A DNA stretch of 13,163 bases, from positions 1 through 13,163 of the forward strand of contig DIUK01000112.1 of NCBI GenBank assembly GCA_002422995.1, in the 5' to 3' direction. Positions 6,614 through 13,163 of this stretch are shown here, piece by piece. This DNA is from Rhodocyclaceae bacterium UBA6160. GTDB taxonomy: Bacteria; Pseudomonadota; Gammaproteobacteria; Burkholderiales; Rhodocyclaceae. Position numbers and translations under genes: made by a program. How positions within the stretch are numbered: the first letter of the stretch is position 1; each line of letters opens with the position of its first letter. Below the pieces are notes generated by a model. The model was not told the origin of the DNA, searched no databases, and saw nothing but the letters and a program-made list of their open reading frames with translations.

Positions 6614-7798
6614 ATGGGAAATCGTCGCTGGCTGTTGCCTGAATCTATCGCCGATGTCCTGCCTTGTGAAGCGGCGCATATAGAGACATTACGGCGGCGT
6701 TTGCTGGATGAGTTTGCCAGCTACGGTTACGAACTTGTTATGCCGCCTATGCTCGAATTTGTCGAGTCGCTATTGCCGGGCAATCGTAGCCATCTTGACT
6801 TGCGTACCTTCAAATTGGTCGACCAGCTCTCTGGTCGCAGCATGGGAGTGCGCGCAGACATTACGCCGCAAGCAGCGCGGATTGATGCCCATATGCTGAA
6901 CCGGGAGGGCGTGACGCGCTTGTGTTATTGCGGTAGCGTGTTGCATACCTTGCCGGCGTCATTTGAAGCCACGCGGGAGCCTTTGCAAATTGGCGCGGAG
7001 TTGTACGGACACCGTGGTTTGGAAGCGGATATCGAAGTGGTGGGCCTGCTCGCTTCCACGCTCCATTTGTGCGGTATCCAGACTGTACGTCTGGAGTTTG
7101 GCCACGCAGCGATATTCAATGCTTTAAGCGCAGCGGCGCATTTTGATGAAGTGCAGGCAGAAGATGTTTTTCTTGCTTTGCAGGGTAAAGACATCCCGCT
7201 TTTGCGTGAGTTGCTGGCAAAGGTCAATGAGCCTTTGCGCTCGGCTTTTTTGATCTTGCCCAGCTTGCAAGGGGATGCTGATGTGTTGCAAGCGGCAGCG
7301 AGTGCTTTGCCCACCTTACCCGTCATTACTGCTGCGCTGGCTGATTTGCACCGCATGGCAGAGAGTCTGACACATGTGACCGACGTGTCCATCGGTTTTG
7401 ATCTGGCCGATTTGCGAGGCTATAACTACCATACGGGCGTGGTCATGGCCGCTTATTGTGCGGGTAGCGCAACGGCTGTGGCGCTGGGCGGGCGTTATGA
7501 TGGTTTGGGTGAGGCCTATGGCAGGGCGCGGCCTGCGACTGGTTTTTCCTTGGATTTGCGCGAAATTGCACGCCTCTCGTTCAAGGAGAAGCGCAAGGGC
7601 GGCGTGTTGGCGCCGTGGCTTGATCAACCAGAGGATAATGCAGCGCTACTGGTGCAAGTCAAGCAGTTGCGCGCTGCAGGTGAGCGTGTGATGTTTGCCC
7701 TGCCTGGGCATGAGGGTGCCTGGCGTGCCGCAGATTGTGATCGCGCGCTAGTTTGGCGTGCGGGTAAATGGATCGTAGAACCTCTGAGAGAAGATTGA
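6614..7798 (+). CDS. hisZ: ATP phosphoribosyltransferase regulatory subunit HisZ
   Basis: Encodes 394 residues resembling the catalytic core of histidyl-tRNA synthetase but lacking the anticodon-binding domain, as HisZ does. Conserved features include the N-terminal WLLPESIADVLP, motif 2-like GVRADITPQAARID (78-91), GYNYHTG (269-275) and ALGGRYDGLG (290-299), followed by ATGFSLDLRE. HisZ forms a hetero-oligomer with the short form of HisG, which cannot work alone, in the first step of histidine biosynthesis, and takes part in histidine feedback. Its presence predicts a short-form hisG elsewhere in the genome. I chose ATG 6614 (MGNRRWLLPE) because the upstream extension to 6503 overlaps DUF2065 in another frame and has no family resemblance. 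It is tightly packed between DUF2065 (2-nt gap) and purA (1-nt gap). Confidence 0.96.
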   Translation: MGNRRWLLPESIADVLPCEAAHIETLRRRLLDEFASYGYELVMPPMLEFVESLLPGNRSHLDLRTFKLVDQLSGRSMGVRADITPQAARIDAHMLNREGVTRLCYCGSVLHTLPASFEATREPLQIGAELYGHRGLEADIEVVGLLASTLHLCGIQTVRLEFGHAAIFNALSAAAHFDEVQAEDVFLALQGKDIPLLRELLAKVNEPLRSAFLILPSLQGDADVLQAAASALPTLPVITAALADLHRMAESLTHVTDVSIGFDLADLRGYNYHTGVVMAAYCAGSATAVALGGRYDGLGEAYGRARPATGFSLDLREIARLSFKEKRKGGVLAPWLDQPEDNAALLVQVKQLRAAGERVMFALPGHEGAWRAADCDRALVWRAGKWIVEPLRED

Positions 7799-7799
7799 A

Positions 7800-9113
7800 A
7801 TGGCCAGAAATGTTGTAGTAATTGGGACGCAGTGGGGTGATGAAGGCAAGGGCAAGATTGTCGATTGGCTTACCGATCATGCACAAGGCGTGGTGCGCTT
7901 TCAGGGCGGACATAACGCCGGTCACACGCTGGTTATTGGCGGCAAGAAAACCGTGCTGCATCTGGTGCCTTCCGGTATTTTGCGGGGTGGTGTGACTTGC
8001 TACATTGGCAACGGCGTGGTGCTCTCGCCAGAAGCCTTGCTCAAAGAGCTGGATGAATTGAAAGCCGCAGGCATTGATGCAGAGTCGCGCTTGAAGCTCT
8101 CTGAAGCCTGCCCCCTGATTTTGCCGTATCACCAGGCGATTGATGTTGCCCGCGAAGCGGCACGTGGCATTAACAAAATAGGCACGACGGGACGCGGTAT
8201 TGGTCCGGCCTATGAAGACAAAGTAGCGCGGCGAGCGATTCGTCTGCAAGACTTGACCAAGCCGGTGCGGTTTGCAGAGCGCTTAGCTGAGATCCTGGAA
8301 TATCACAACTTCGTGTTAACGCATTATCACCAGGCAGCGCCCGTGGATTTCCAGAAAACGCTGGATGAGACGATGGCCATGGCGCCGCGCTTGATCAAGA
8401 TGATTGCCGATGTGCCACGTGCCTTGTATGACGCACACAAAGCGGGTGCGAATCTGCTATTTGAAGGCGCGCAAGGCACCTTGCTGGATATTGACCACGG
8501 CACGTATCCGTTTGTGACTTCCTCCAACTGCGTGGCCGGTGCAGCAGCAGCGGGCGCGGGCGTGGGCCCCAGCATGCTGCATTATGTCCTGGGTATTACC
8601 AAGGCCTACACCACGCGGGTGGGCGGCGGGCCTTTCCCGACCGAGCTTTACGATGCGGTGGACAAGCAAGACCCCGTCGGCAAGCACATGGCCACCAAGG
8701 GCCACGAGTTTGGTGCGACCACTGGCCGCGCGCGGCGTTGCGGCTGGTTTGATGCGGCAGCGTTAAAACGTGCGATCCAGATCAATGGCGTTTCTGGCTT
8801 GTGCATTACCAAGCTGGATGTGCTGGACGGTGTGGAAGAACTGAAAATCTGCACGGGCTATCGTATTAACGGGCAAATCTCGGACATTTTGCCGGTTGGC
8901 GCGGACGAGCTGGCGTGTTGCGAACCGATTTATGAATCCCTGCCCGGCTGGCAAGGCAGTACTGTCGGCGTGAAAACGGTGGACGGTCTGCCCACAGAGG
9001 CGCGTGCCTATATCCAGCGTATGGAGACGTTGTGTGGTGTGCCTGTCGACATGATTTCAACCGGGCCTGACCGCGAAGAAACCATTGTGTTGCGTCATCC
9101 TTTTCTCGGATAA
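7800..9113 (+). CDS. purA: Adenylosuccinate synthetase PurA
   Basis: Encodes 437 residues, close to the usual 430. It joins IMP and aspartate using GTP to give adenylosuccinate, the first committed step to AMP, in the cytoplasm. The N-terminal GTQWGDEGKGK (9-19) contains the catalytic aspartate D14; GGHNAGHT (36-43) contains the catalytic histidine H42. Further conserved motifs are GTTGRGIGPAY (128-138), GATTGRARRCGWFD, and STGPDREETI near the C-terminus, which contributes to guanine binding. ATG 7800 follows the hisZ stop after one base, with a purine-rich GAGAGAAG segment just upstream. The hisZ-purA pairing is a common betaproteobacterial arrangement and links purine and histidine synthesis, which share ATP/AICAR metabolism. 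A series of imperfect 12-bp repeats begins in the last codon. Confidence 0.98.
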   Translation: MARNVVVIGTQWGDEGKGKIVDWLTDHAQGVVRFQGGHNAGHTLVIGGKKTVLHLVPSGILRGGVTCYIGNGVVLSPEALLKELDELKAAGIDAESRLKLSEACPLILPYHQAIDVAREAARGINKIGTTGRGIGPAYEDKVARRAIRLQDLTKPVRFAERLAEILEYHNFVLTHYHQAAPVDFQKTLDETMAMAPRLIKMIADVPRALYDAHKAGANLLFEGAQGTLLDIDHGTYPFVTSSNCVAGAAAAGAGVGPSMLHYVLGITKAYTTRVGGGPFPTELYDAVDKQDPVGKHMATKGHEFGATTGRARRCGWFDAAALKRAIQINGVSGLCITKLDVLDGVEELKICTGYRINGQISDILPVGADELACCEPIYESLPGWQGSTVGVKTVDGLPTEARAYIQRMETLCGVPVDMISTGPDREETIVLRHPFLG

Positions 9114-9174
9114 ATTTTTCGAAAAATCCTTCGATAAATCTTTCGCTAAATTTTCGTATTGTTCTTCGTATTGT
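9109..9174. repeat. Degenerate 12-bp tandem repeats at the purA 3' end
   Basis: In 12-nt register the sequence reads GATAAATTTTTC (9109), GAAAAATCCTTC (9121), GATAAATCTTTC (9133), GCTAAATTTTCG (9145), TATTGTTCTTCG (9157) and a half unit TATTGT (9169). The first three units are closely similar and the last two are similar to each other. The repeat starts inside the last purA codon and includes the 14-bp perfect palindrome ATTTTTCGAAAAAT at 9114-9127. The +1 frame relative to purA is open through the repeat to a stop at 9250-9252, giving tetrapeptide-like units DKFF, EKSF, DKSF, AKFS. Confidence 0.6.
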
Positions 9175-9194
9175 TTGATAGCAGAAGAAATCAA

Positions 9195-9245
9195 GGCGGG
9201 AACGCATGGCCTAATGTGGCCTTTCCTGCCCTGTCCGCTCTTTTT
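9195..9245 (+). terminator. Possible terminator after purA
   Basis: GGCGGGAA (9195-9202) can pair with TTCCTGCC (9223-9230) with one G-U pair, and GGCC inside the loop can pair with a second GGCC, giving a long G/C-rich hairpin. A T-rich stretch CTCTTTTT (9238-9245) follows, but 8 nt after the stem, so efficiency is doubtful. Its place between the purA operon and queA supports the call. Confidence 0.4.
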
Positions 9246-9270
9246 GGGCTAACGGCATAAGACGCAACTT

Positions 9271-9308
9271 GGCCGATAGCTAGAGTTAGCTGCTATTTTT
9301 TACCGGCC
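9271..9308 (+). promoter_or_regulatory. Structured queA leader with alternative hairpins
   Basis: GGCCG (9271-9275) can pair with CGGCC (9304-9308), enclosing ATAGC (9276-9280) paired with GCTAT (9292-9296) and followed by six T (9296-9301). An alternative inner stem, AGCTA (9278-9282) with TAGCT (9287-9291), cannot form at the same time as ATAGC/GCTAT. The ATAGC/GCTAT hairpin plus T-run looks like a weak terminator. A different reading is that TGCTATTTT (9291-9299) is an extended -10 promoter element for queA with TTGGCC (9269-9274) as a poor -35 at 19 nt. It does not resemble a preQ1 riboswitch. Confidence 0.3.
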
Positions 9309-9329
9309 CATCCCGAACCCTCTCATTTG

Positions 9330-10409
9330 ATGACTGCAATAAAAACTGCCCTCACGTTGGCTGATTTTGACTACGCCTTGCCGCAGCGCTTGATTGCGCA
9401 AGCACCTTTGGCCGAGCGCTCGGCCAGCCGCTTGCTGAATGCCAGCGCAGGCCCTTTGTGCGATCTGCGCATCACTGATTTACCCAGCCTGTTGCAGCCG
9501 GGCGATTTACTGGTGATGAATGACAGCCGCGTGATGCACGCACGGCTGCAAGGCGTGAAAGCCAGTGGCGGTCAGGTGGAAGTGCTGGTTGAGCGCATTG
9601 TTGGGGGCGCTGAGGTGCTCGCCCAGGTGCGTGCCAGCAAGTCGCCCAAGCCCGGGACTCAACTGATTTTGGAAGGCTTGTTAAACGTCGATGTGCTAGG
9701 CAGGGAGGGCGAGTTTTATCGCTTGCGTCTGCCGGGGAATGCGCTGGACATTATTGAGACGCATGGCCGCTTGCCGCTGCCGCCTTACATCGCTCGCGCA
9801 GCCGCGATGCCTGACGAGACGCGCTATCAAACCGTGTATGCCAACGAGACGGGCTCGGTTGCAGCGCCTACGGCCGGGCTGCATTTTGATGAGGATTTGT
9901 TGAAAAAAATACAGGCGCAGGGGGTGGCGGTGGCTTATGTCACGCTGCATGTCGGCGCGGGCACGTTCCAGCCGGTGCGTACAGAAGCCTTAGCCGAGCA
10001 TCACATGCATACCGAACGCTACACTATTCCGCAAGCAACAGCAGATGCGGTCGCGGCAACGCGTGCACGTGGCGGACGCGTGGTGGCTGTGGGCACGACC
10101 TCGCTGCGGGCGCTCGAATCGGCTGCAATGAGTAGTGGTGTGTTGTCTGCTGTAAAAGTCGGCGCTGGCGAGACGGCGATATTTATCACACCGGGCTATG
10201 AATTCAAGGTAGTGGATGCTTTGCTGACGAATTTCCATTTACCCAAATCCACCTTGCTCATGCTGGTTTCAGCATTTGCCGGCATGAAAGAAATTCGCCA
10301 GGCTTACGGGCATGCGATCGAACAAGGCTACCGCTTCTTTAGTTATGGCGATGCGATGTGGCTCACGCGCAAAAACAATCCGCAAGCAAACCTGAAAGCA
10401 AACCCATGA
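9330..10409 (+). CDS. queA: tRNA preQ1(34) S-adenosylmethionine ribosyltransferase-isomerase QueA
   Basis: Encodes 359 residues. QueA transfers and isomerises the ribosyl part of S-adenosylmethionine onto preQ1-modified tRNA to give epoxyqueuosine at position 34, the step after Tgt. Conserved motifs in order are FDYALPQRLIAQ near the start, VMNDSRV (62-68), GRLPLPPYI (146-154), AAPTAGLHF (178-186), HVGAGTFQPV (207-216), GTTSLRALES, TNFHLPKST (300-308) and YRFFSYGDAM near the end; nothing is missing. The start is ATG 9330; an in-frame TTG at 9327 directly before it is less likely. No strong Shine-Dalgarno sequence is visible upstream. The stop overlaps the tgt start as ATGA, so the two queuosine enzymes are probably translated together. 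Confidence 0.97.
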   Translation: MTAIKTALTLADFDYALPQRLIAQAPLAERSASRLLNASAGPLCDLRITDLPSLLQPGDLLVMNDSRVMHARLQGVKASGGQVEVLVERIVGGAEVLAQVRASKSPKPGTQLILEGLLNVDVLGREGEFYRLRLPGNALDIIETHGRLPLPPYIARAAAMPDETRYQTVYANETGSVAAPTAGLHFDEDLLKKIQAQGVAVAYVTLHVGAGTFQPVRTEALAEHHMHTERYTIPQATADAVAATRARGGRVVAVGTTSLRALESAAMSSGVLSAVKVGAGETAIFITPGYEFKVVDALLTNFHLPKSTLLMLVSAFAGMKEIRQAYGHAIEQGYRFFSYGDAMWLTRKNNPQANLKANP

Positions 10410-11518
10410 AATTTAATCTTCTCGCTCAGGATGGCGCGTCGCGTCGTGGCCAGATAGCCCTGGCGCATGGCGTGGTGGAAACGCCGGTGTTTATGCCAGT
10501 GGGCACGTATGGCACTGTCAAAGCCATGGCGCCCAATGAGCTGGTGGAGATGGGCGCGCAAGTGGTGTTGGGCAACACATTCCACCTGTGGCTGCGCCCA
10601 GGGCTGGAGGTCATTGCGGCGCACGGTGGCTTGCATCGCTTTATGGGGTGGGATAAACCGATTCTGACCGATTCGGGTGGTTTCCAGGTTTTTTCGTTGG
10701 GTGAGCTGCGCAAGATTTCCGAAGAGGGGGTGAAATTCGCTTCCCCGATCAACGGCGATCGACTATTCCTCACGCCGGAAATTTCCATGCAGATTCAGCA
10801 GGTGTTGAATTCCGATATTGTCATGATTTTTGACGAATGCACGCCTTACCCCGCAACGCTCGATCAAGCTGCCGAATCCATGCGCTTATCGCTACGCTGG
10901 GCGCGGCGCTCCCGGGACGAGCATGATCGGCTAAATAACGTCAATGCCTTGTTTGGCATTGTGCAAGGCGGCATGCACGAAGTGTTGCGCGATGAATCTC
11001 TGGCCGAGTTAAAAGACATTGGTTTTGATGGTTATGCCATTGGCGGTTTGTCGGTGGGCGAGCCGAAAGAGGAGTTCACCCGTATTCTGGCGCACACCGC
11101 GCCGCAGTTGCCGCAAGATAAACCGCGCTATTTGATGGGTGTGGGCACACCTGAGGACTTGGTGTTTGCCGTTGGGCAAGGCATAGATATGTTCGATTGC
11201 GTGATGCCCACGCGCAACGCGAGGAATGGCTGGTTATTCACGCGGCATGGCGACATCAAGATTAAAAATGCGCAATATAAGGCTGACACGCGTCCGCTGG
11301 ATGAAACCTGTGGTTGCTATACCTGTCAGAACTTTACGCGCGCGTATTTGCATCACTTGCATCGTACAGGGGAGATTCTTGGTGCTCGGCTAAATACCAT
11401 CCACAATTTGTTTTATTACCAAATCCTGATGGCGGAAATGCGCACGGCGATTGCCGCCGGTGAGTTTACGGACTTTACCCGCCGCTTTCATCAGTCGCGC
11501 GGGGGCGAGCAGGTATAA
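10406..11518 (+). CDS. tgt: tRNA-guanine transglycosylase
   Basis: Encodes 370 residues, near the 375 of E. coli. Tgt swaps guanine 34 for preQ1 in tRNAs with GUN anticodons. The key residues are visible: D89 in TDSGGFQ (general acid/base), nucleophile D264 in DMFDCVMPTRNARNG, and zinc ligands C302, C304, C307 (CGCYTC) and H333, all at the same numbers as in the E. coli enzyme as I recall it. I chose ATG 10406 (MKFNLLAQDG), which overlaps the queA stop by 4 nt; the frame is open back to 10358 but that part lies within queA. The TAA stop (11516-11518) is embedded in a perfect TATAAT hexamer that may be a promoter for yajC-secD. Confidence 0.98.
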   Translation: MKFNLLAQDGASRRGQIALAHGVVETPVFMPVGTYGTVKAMAPNELVEMGAQVVLGNTFHLWLRPGLEVIAAHGGLHRFMGWDKPILTDSGGFQVFSLGELRKISEEGVKFASPINGDRLFLTPEISMQIQQVLNSDIVMIFDECTPYPATLDQAAESMRLSLRWARRSRDEHDRLNNVNALFGIVQGGMHEVLRDESLAELKDIGFDGYAIGGLSVGEPKEEFTRILAHTAPQLPQDKPRYLMGVGTPEDLVFAVGQGIDMFDCVMPTRNARNGWLFTRHGDIKIKNAQYKADTRPLDETCGCYTCQNFTRAYLHHLHRTGEILGARLNTIHNLFYYQILMAEMRTAIAAGEFTDFTRRFHQSRGGEQV

Positions 11519-11519
11519 T
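11514..11519 (+). promoter_or_regulatory. Candidate -10 element (TATAAT) for yajC-secD overlapping tgt stop
   Basis: A consensus TATAAT includes the tgt stop codon TAA. I see no good -35 hexamer 16-18 nt upstream (the sequence there is around TCAGTC) and no extended -10 TG, so promoter activity is uncertain. If used, transcription would begin near 11526 and the yajC mRNA would have a leader of about 80 nt that includes the hairpin at 11560-11585. Confidence 0.35.
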
Positions 11520-11559
11520 CAAACGCGAAGTTTTAGTTGTTTTTTATTGATTTTTAATC

Positions 11560-11593
11560 AGCCCTAATTTGCGTTATTTAGGGCTTTATTTTT
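11560..11593 (+). terminator. Intrinsic terminator or attenuator between tgt and yajC
   Basis: AGCCCTAA (11560-11567) pairs perfectly with TTAGGGCT (11578-11585) around a 10-nt loop, followed by TTTATTTTT (11585-11593). This is the best terminator-like element in the window. A smaller stem TGATT/AATCA (11548-11560) directly precedes it. The T-run ends only 2 nt before the yajC ribosome binding site AGGAG (11596-11600), leaving no room for a promoter between terminator and gene. Confidence 0.7.
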
Positions 11594-11606
11594 ACAGGAG
11601 AGTTCA

Positions 11607-11948
11607 GTGTTTATTTCTAATGCGTATGCTCAAGCTAGCGGTGCAGCAGCAGGACCAATGAGTGGTTTGATCGGCATGTTGCCTATCGTCTTCATGTTCG
11701 TGGTGTTGTGGTTTTTGATGATCCGTCCGCAAATGCGCAAAGCCAAAGAACAGCAAAAAATGATTTCTGAACTCGCCAAGGGCGACGAAGTGTTAACGCA
11801 AGGCGGCATTGTCGGGCGGATTAGTCGTTTGGGTGAAAACTACCTTGGCCTGGAAGTCGCTGAAGGCAAGGATGGCCCGGTGGAAATTACCGTACAAAAA
11901 TCAGCTGTTGCGGCTTTGTTGCCTAAAGGTTCGCTTAAGAATCTTTAA
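11607..11948 (+). CDS. yajC: Sec translocon accessory subunit YajC
   Basis: Encodes 113 residues. A short N-terminus MFISNAYAQASG precedes a single membrane segment at about 21-39 (LIGMLPIVFMFVVLWFLMI), then the signature IRPQMRKAKEQQKM and a small cytoplasmic domain with GDEVLTQGGIVGRI. YajC associates with SecD and SecF, which use the proton gradient to assist protein export through SecYEG. The start is GTG 11607 with AGGAG at 11596-11600, 6 nt upstream; the peptide MFIS start agrees with the family. A terminator-like hairpin lies immediately upstream, so either yajC-secD expression is attenuated or some readthrough from tgt is required. secD follows after 79 nt. Confidence 0.97.
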   Translation: MFISNAYAQASGAAAGPMSGLIGMLPIVFMFVVLWFLMIRPQMRKAKEQQKMISELAKGDEVLTQGGIVGRISRLGENYLGLEVAEGKDGPVEITVQKSAVAALLPKGSLKNL

Positions 11949-11973
11949 GTTTTTTGTATCTTGAGTCCGTCAT

Positions 11974-11994
11974 AGCGCCACGATGCGTGGTGCT
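11974..11994 (+). promoter_or_regulatory. Stable hairpin between yajC and secD
   Basis: AGCGCCACG (11974-11982) pairs with CGTGGTGCT (11986-11994), nine pairs including one G-U, with a 3-nt loop ATG. No T-run follows, so it is unlikely to terminate transcription. It lies 33 nt before the secD start and could stabilise the upstream mRNA end, mark a processing site or influence secD translation. Confidence 0.45.
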
Positions 11995-12027
11995 GGCTTT
12001 AACTGTGGTTTTAATAGGTCTGCGCAC

Positions 12028-13163
12028 ATGAACCGTTATCCGTTGTGGAAAAACCTTCTGGTAGTCATTGCTCTGGTGTTTGGGTTTCTGTACACCATCC
12101 CCAATTTTTTTGGCGAGGCGCCCGCAGTTCAGGTGACGAGTGTTAAAGCCACCATCAAGGTGGATAACGCCTTGATGAGTGCGGTTGAGTCTGCTTTGCA
12201 AACAGCGCGTATTCAACCTACGGCATTAAGCCTGAATGAGACGAGCGTGCGTGTGCGCTTGAGTGACACCGACACACAGTTAAAAGCCAAGGATGTGATT
12301 GAAAAAACACTCAATCCTGACCACGAGAATGCAAGCTATAGCGTGGCGCTGAATCTTGTGTCTAATTCGCCTTCATGGCTCGCCAGCATTCATGCGCTGC
12401 CGATGTATCTGGGGCTCGATTTACGCGGCGGCGTGCACTTCCTGTTGCAAGTTGATATGAAGGGAGCGCTCTCCAAACGGCTGGATTCGGTGAGTGCAGA
12501 TTTGCGTAGCTTGTTGCGCGAGAAAAGCATTCGGCATAGCGGTATTGAGCGCGACAAGCAAGGGATTATTATCAACTTCCGCGATATTGCCGTACGTGAG
12601 TCGGCTAAACGCGTACTGGCAGATAGTCAGCCTGATCTGATGCTGACGGATGGGCAATCCGGAGAGGATCTTCAGCTGATTGCTCGCTTAAAACCTGACG
12701 CTGAAAAACAGATTCAGGATTATGCGTTGAAGCAAAATATTGTGACTTTGCATAATCGGATTAACGAATTAGGTGTTGCCGAGCCCGTTATTCAGCAGCA
12801 AGGCGCTGATCGGGTGGTCGTGCAGTTGCCGGGTGTGCAGGACACGGCAAAAGCCAAGGATATTCTCGGCCGTACGGCCACACTAGAAGTCCGCATGGTG
12901 GACGATGAGGCCAGTAGCAATGCTGTCATCATGGAGCAAGCCGCGCGTGGCCAGCCACCGGTTGGCACAGAGTATTACGTTGAACGCGGGGGGCGCCCGC
13001 TGTTAGTGAAAAAACAAGTGGTGCTCACAGGCGAGCGCTTGACCGATGCGCAACCTGGCTTTGATGGCGAAACACAGGGCGCAGCGGTCCACTTGACGCT
13101 GGATGCGGCAGGTTCGCGGATTTTCAGGGATGTTACGCGCGAGAGCATAGGCAAGCGCATGGC
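12028..13163 (+). CDS. secD: Protein translocase subunit SecD (3' truncated by window)
   Basis: The frame is open from ATG 12028 to the window end, giving the first 378 residues of a protein usually about 600 long. It begins MNRYPLWKNLLVVIALVFG, with the first membrane segment at about 9-29 and the familiar YTIPNFFGE boundary. The hallmark GLDLRGG (129-135) follows, and the rest is the large periplasmic domain, including DYALKQNIVTLHNRINELGV and VVVQLPGVQD. The remaining membrane segments lie outside the window. SecD works with SecF and YajC to complete export of proteins after SecA-driven translocation. AGG at 12016-12018 is a ribosome binding site 9 nt from the ATG. secF is expected next, though not visible. 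Confidence 0.97.
   Translation, partial: MNRYPLWKNLLVVIALVFGFLYTIPNFFGEAPAVQVTSVKATIKVDNALMSAVESALQTARIQPTALSLNETSVRVRLSDTDTQLKAKDVIEKTLNPDHENASYSVALNLVSNSPSWLASIHALPMYLGLDLRGGVHFLLQVDMKGALSKRLDSVSADLRSLLREKSIRHSGIERDKQGIIINFRDIAVRESAKRVLADSQPDLMLTDGQSGEDLQLIARLKPDAEKQIQDYALKQNIVTLHNRINELGVAEPVIQQQGADRVVVQLPGVQDTAKAKDILGRTATLEVRMVDDEASSNAVIMEQAARGQPPVGTEYYVERGGRPLLVKKQVVLTGERLTDAQPGFDGETQGAAVHLTLDAAGSRIFRDVTRESIGKRM

Noticed and set aside
7659..8249. A 196-codon open frame on the minus strand across hisZ-purA
   Set aside because: It spans the junction of two genuine genes, antisense to both, and shows no motif.
9271..9329. preQ1 riboswitch in the queA leader
   Set aside because: The A-rich tail and conserved loop bases that define the class I preQ1 fold are not present.
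11974..11994. Intrinsic terminator between yajC and secD
   Set aside because: The stem is good but no T-run follows, and yajC and secD are normally cotranscribed.
1..13163. Mobile elements, CRISPR arrays, tRNA or rRNA genes, defence systems
   Set aside because: I found no transposase-like coding sequence, no regularly spaced repeats of CRISPR type and no tRNA-like cloverleaf; all substantial ORFs are housekeeping genes.

Overview
This window is a dense, single-strand stretch of conserved bacterial housekeeping genes; every gene I can support lies on the + strand. The order hisS-yfgM-bamB-der-hfq-hflK-hflC-DUF2065-hisZ-purA, together with the protein sequences (Hfq beginning MSNKGQ, HisZ directly before PurA, YajC beginning MFISNAYAQ), suggests a betaproteobacterium, probably in the Nitrosomonadales/Methylophilales/Gallionella neighbourhood. 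That placement is an inference from synteny and remembered family features, not from a search. I see no mobile element, CRISPR array, tRNA, rRNA or phage gene.

Layout. (1) 3-3506: the end of hisS, then yfgM, bamB and der, linked by overlaps or a 3-nt gap. This block couples histidyl-tRNA charging, outer-membrane protein assembly and ribosome biogenesis in one probable transcription unit. (2) 3673-3912: hfq alone, with spacers on both sides. (3) 4235-9113: hflK-hflC (membrane regulators of the FtsH protease), a small DUF2065 membrane protein, hisZ (regulatory subunit of ATP phosphoribosyltransferase) and purA (adenylosuccinate synthetase); gaps are 44 nt or less. (4) 9330-11518: queA and tgt, the transglycosylase and ribosyltransferase steps of tRNA queuosine synthesis, overlapping by ATGA. 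(5) 11607-13163: yajC and the first 378 codons of secD, the accessory SecDF-YajC part of the Sec translocon; secD runs off the window.

The genes themselves are complete and ordinary, with intact catalytic residues wherever I could check them (PurA D14/H42, Tgt D89/D264 and its zinc ligands, both Der G domains). The less usual material is between genes. hflX, which normally sits between hfq and hflK in this gene order, is missing and is replaced by a 322-nt spacer holding two palindromes. A 15-bp sequence around the hflK start codon recurs before the DUF2065 gene, where it opens a 13-codon mini-ORF. Degenerate 12-bp tandem repeats begin in the last codon of purA. The queA leader can fold in two mutually exclusive ways. 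A perfect TATAAT overlaps the tgt stop codon and is followed by a terminator-like hairpin immediately before the yajC ribosome binding site. I found no convincing evidence of a new multi-gene system here; the leads are regulatory or evolutionary and modest.
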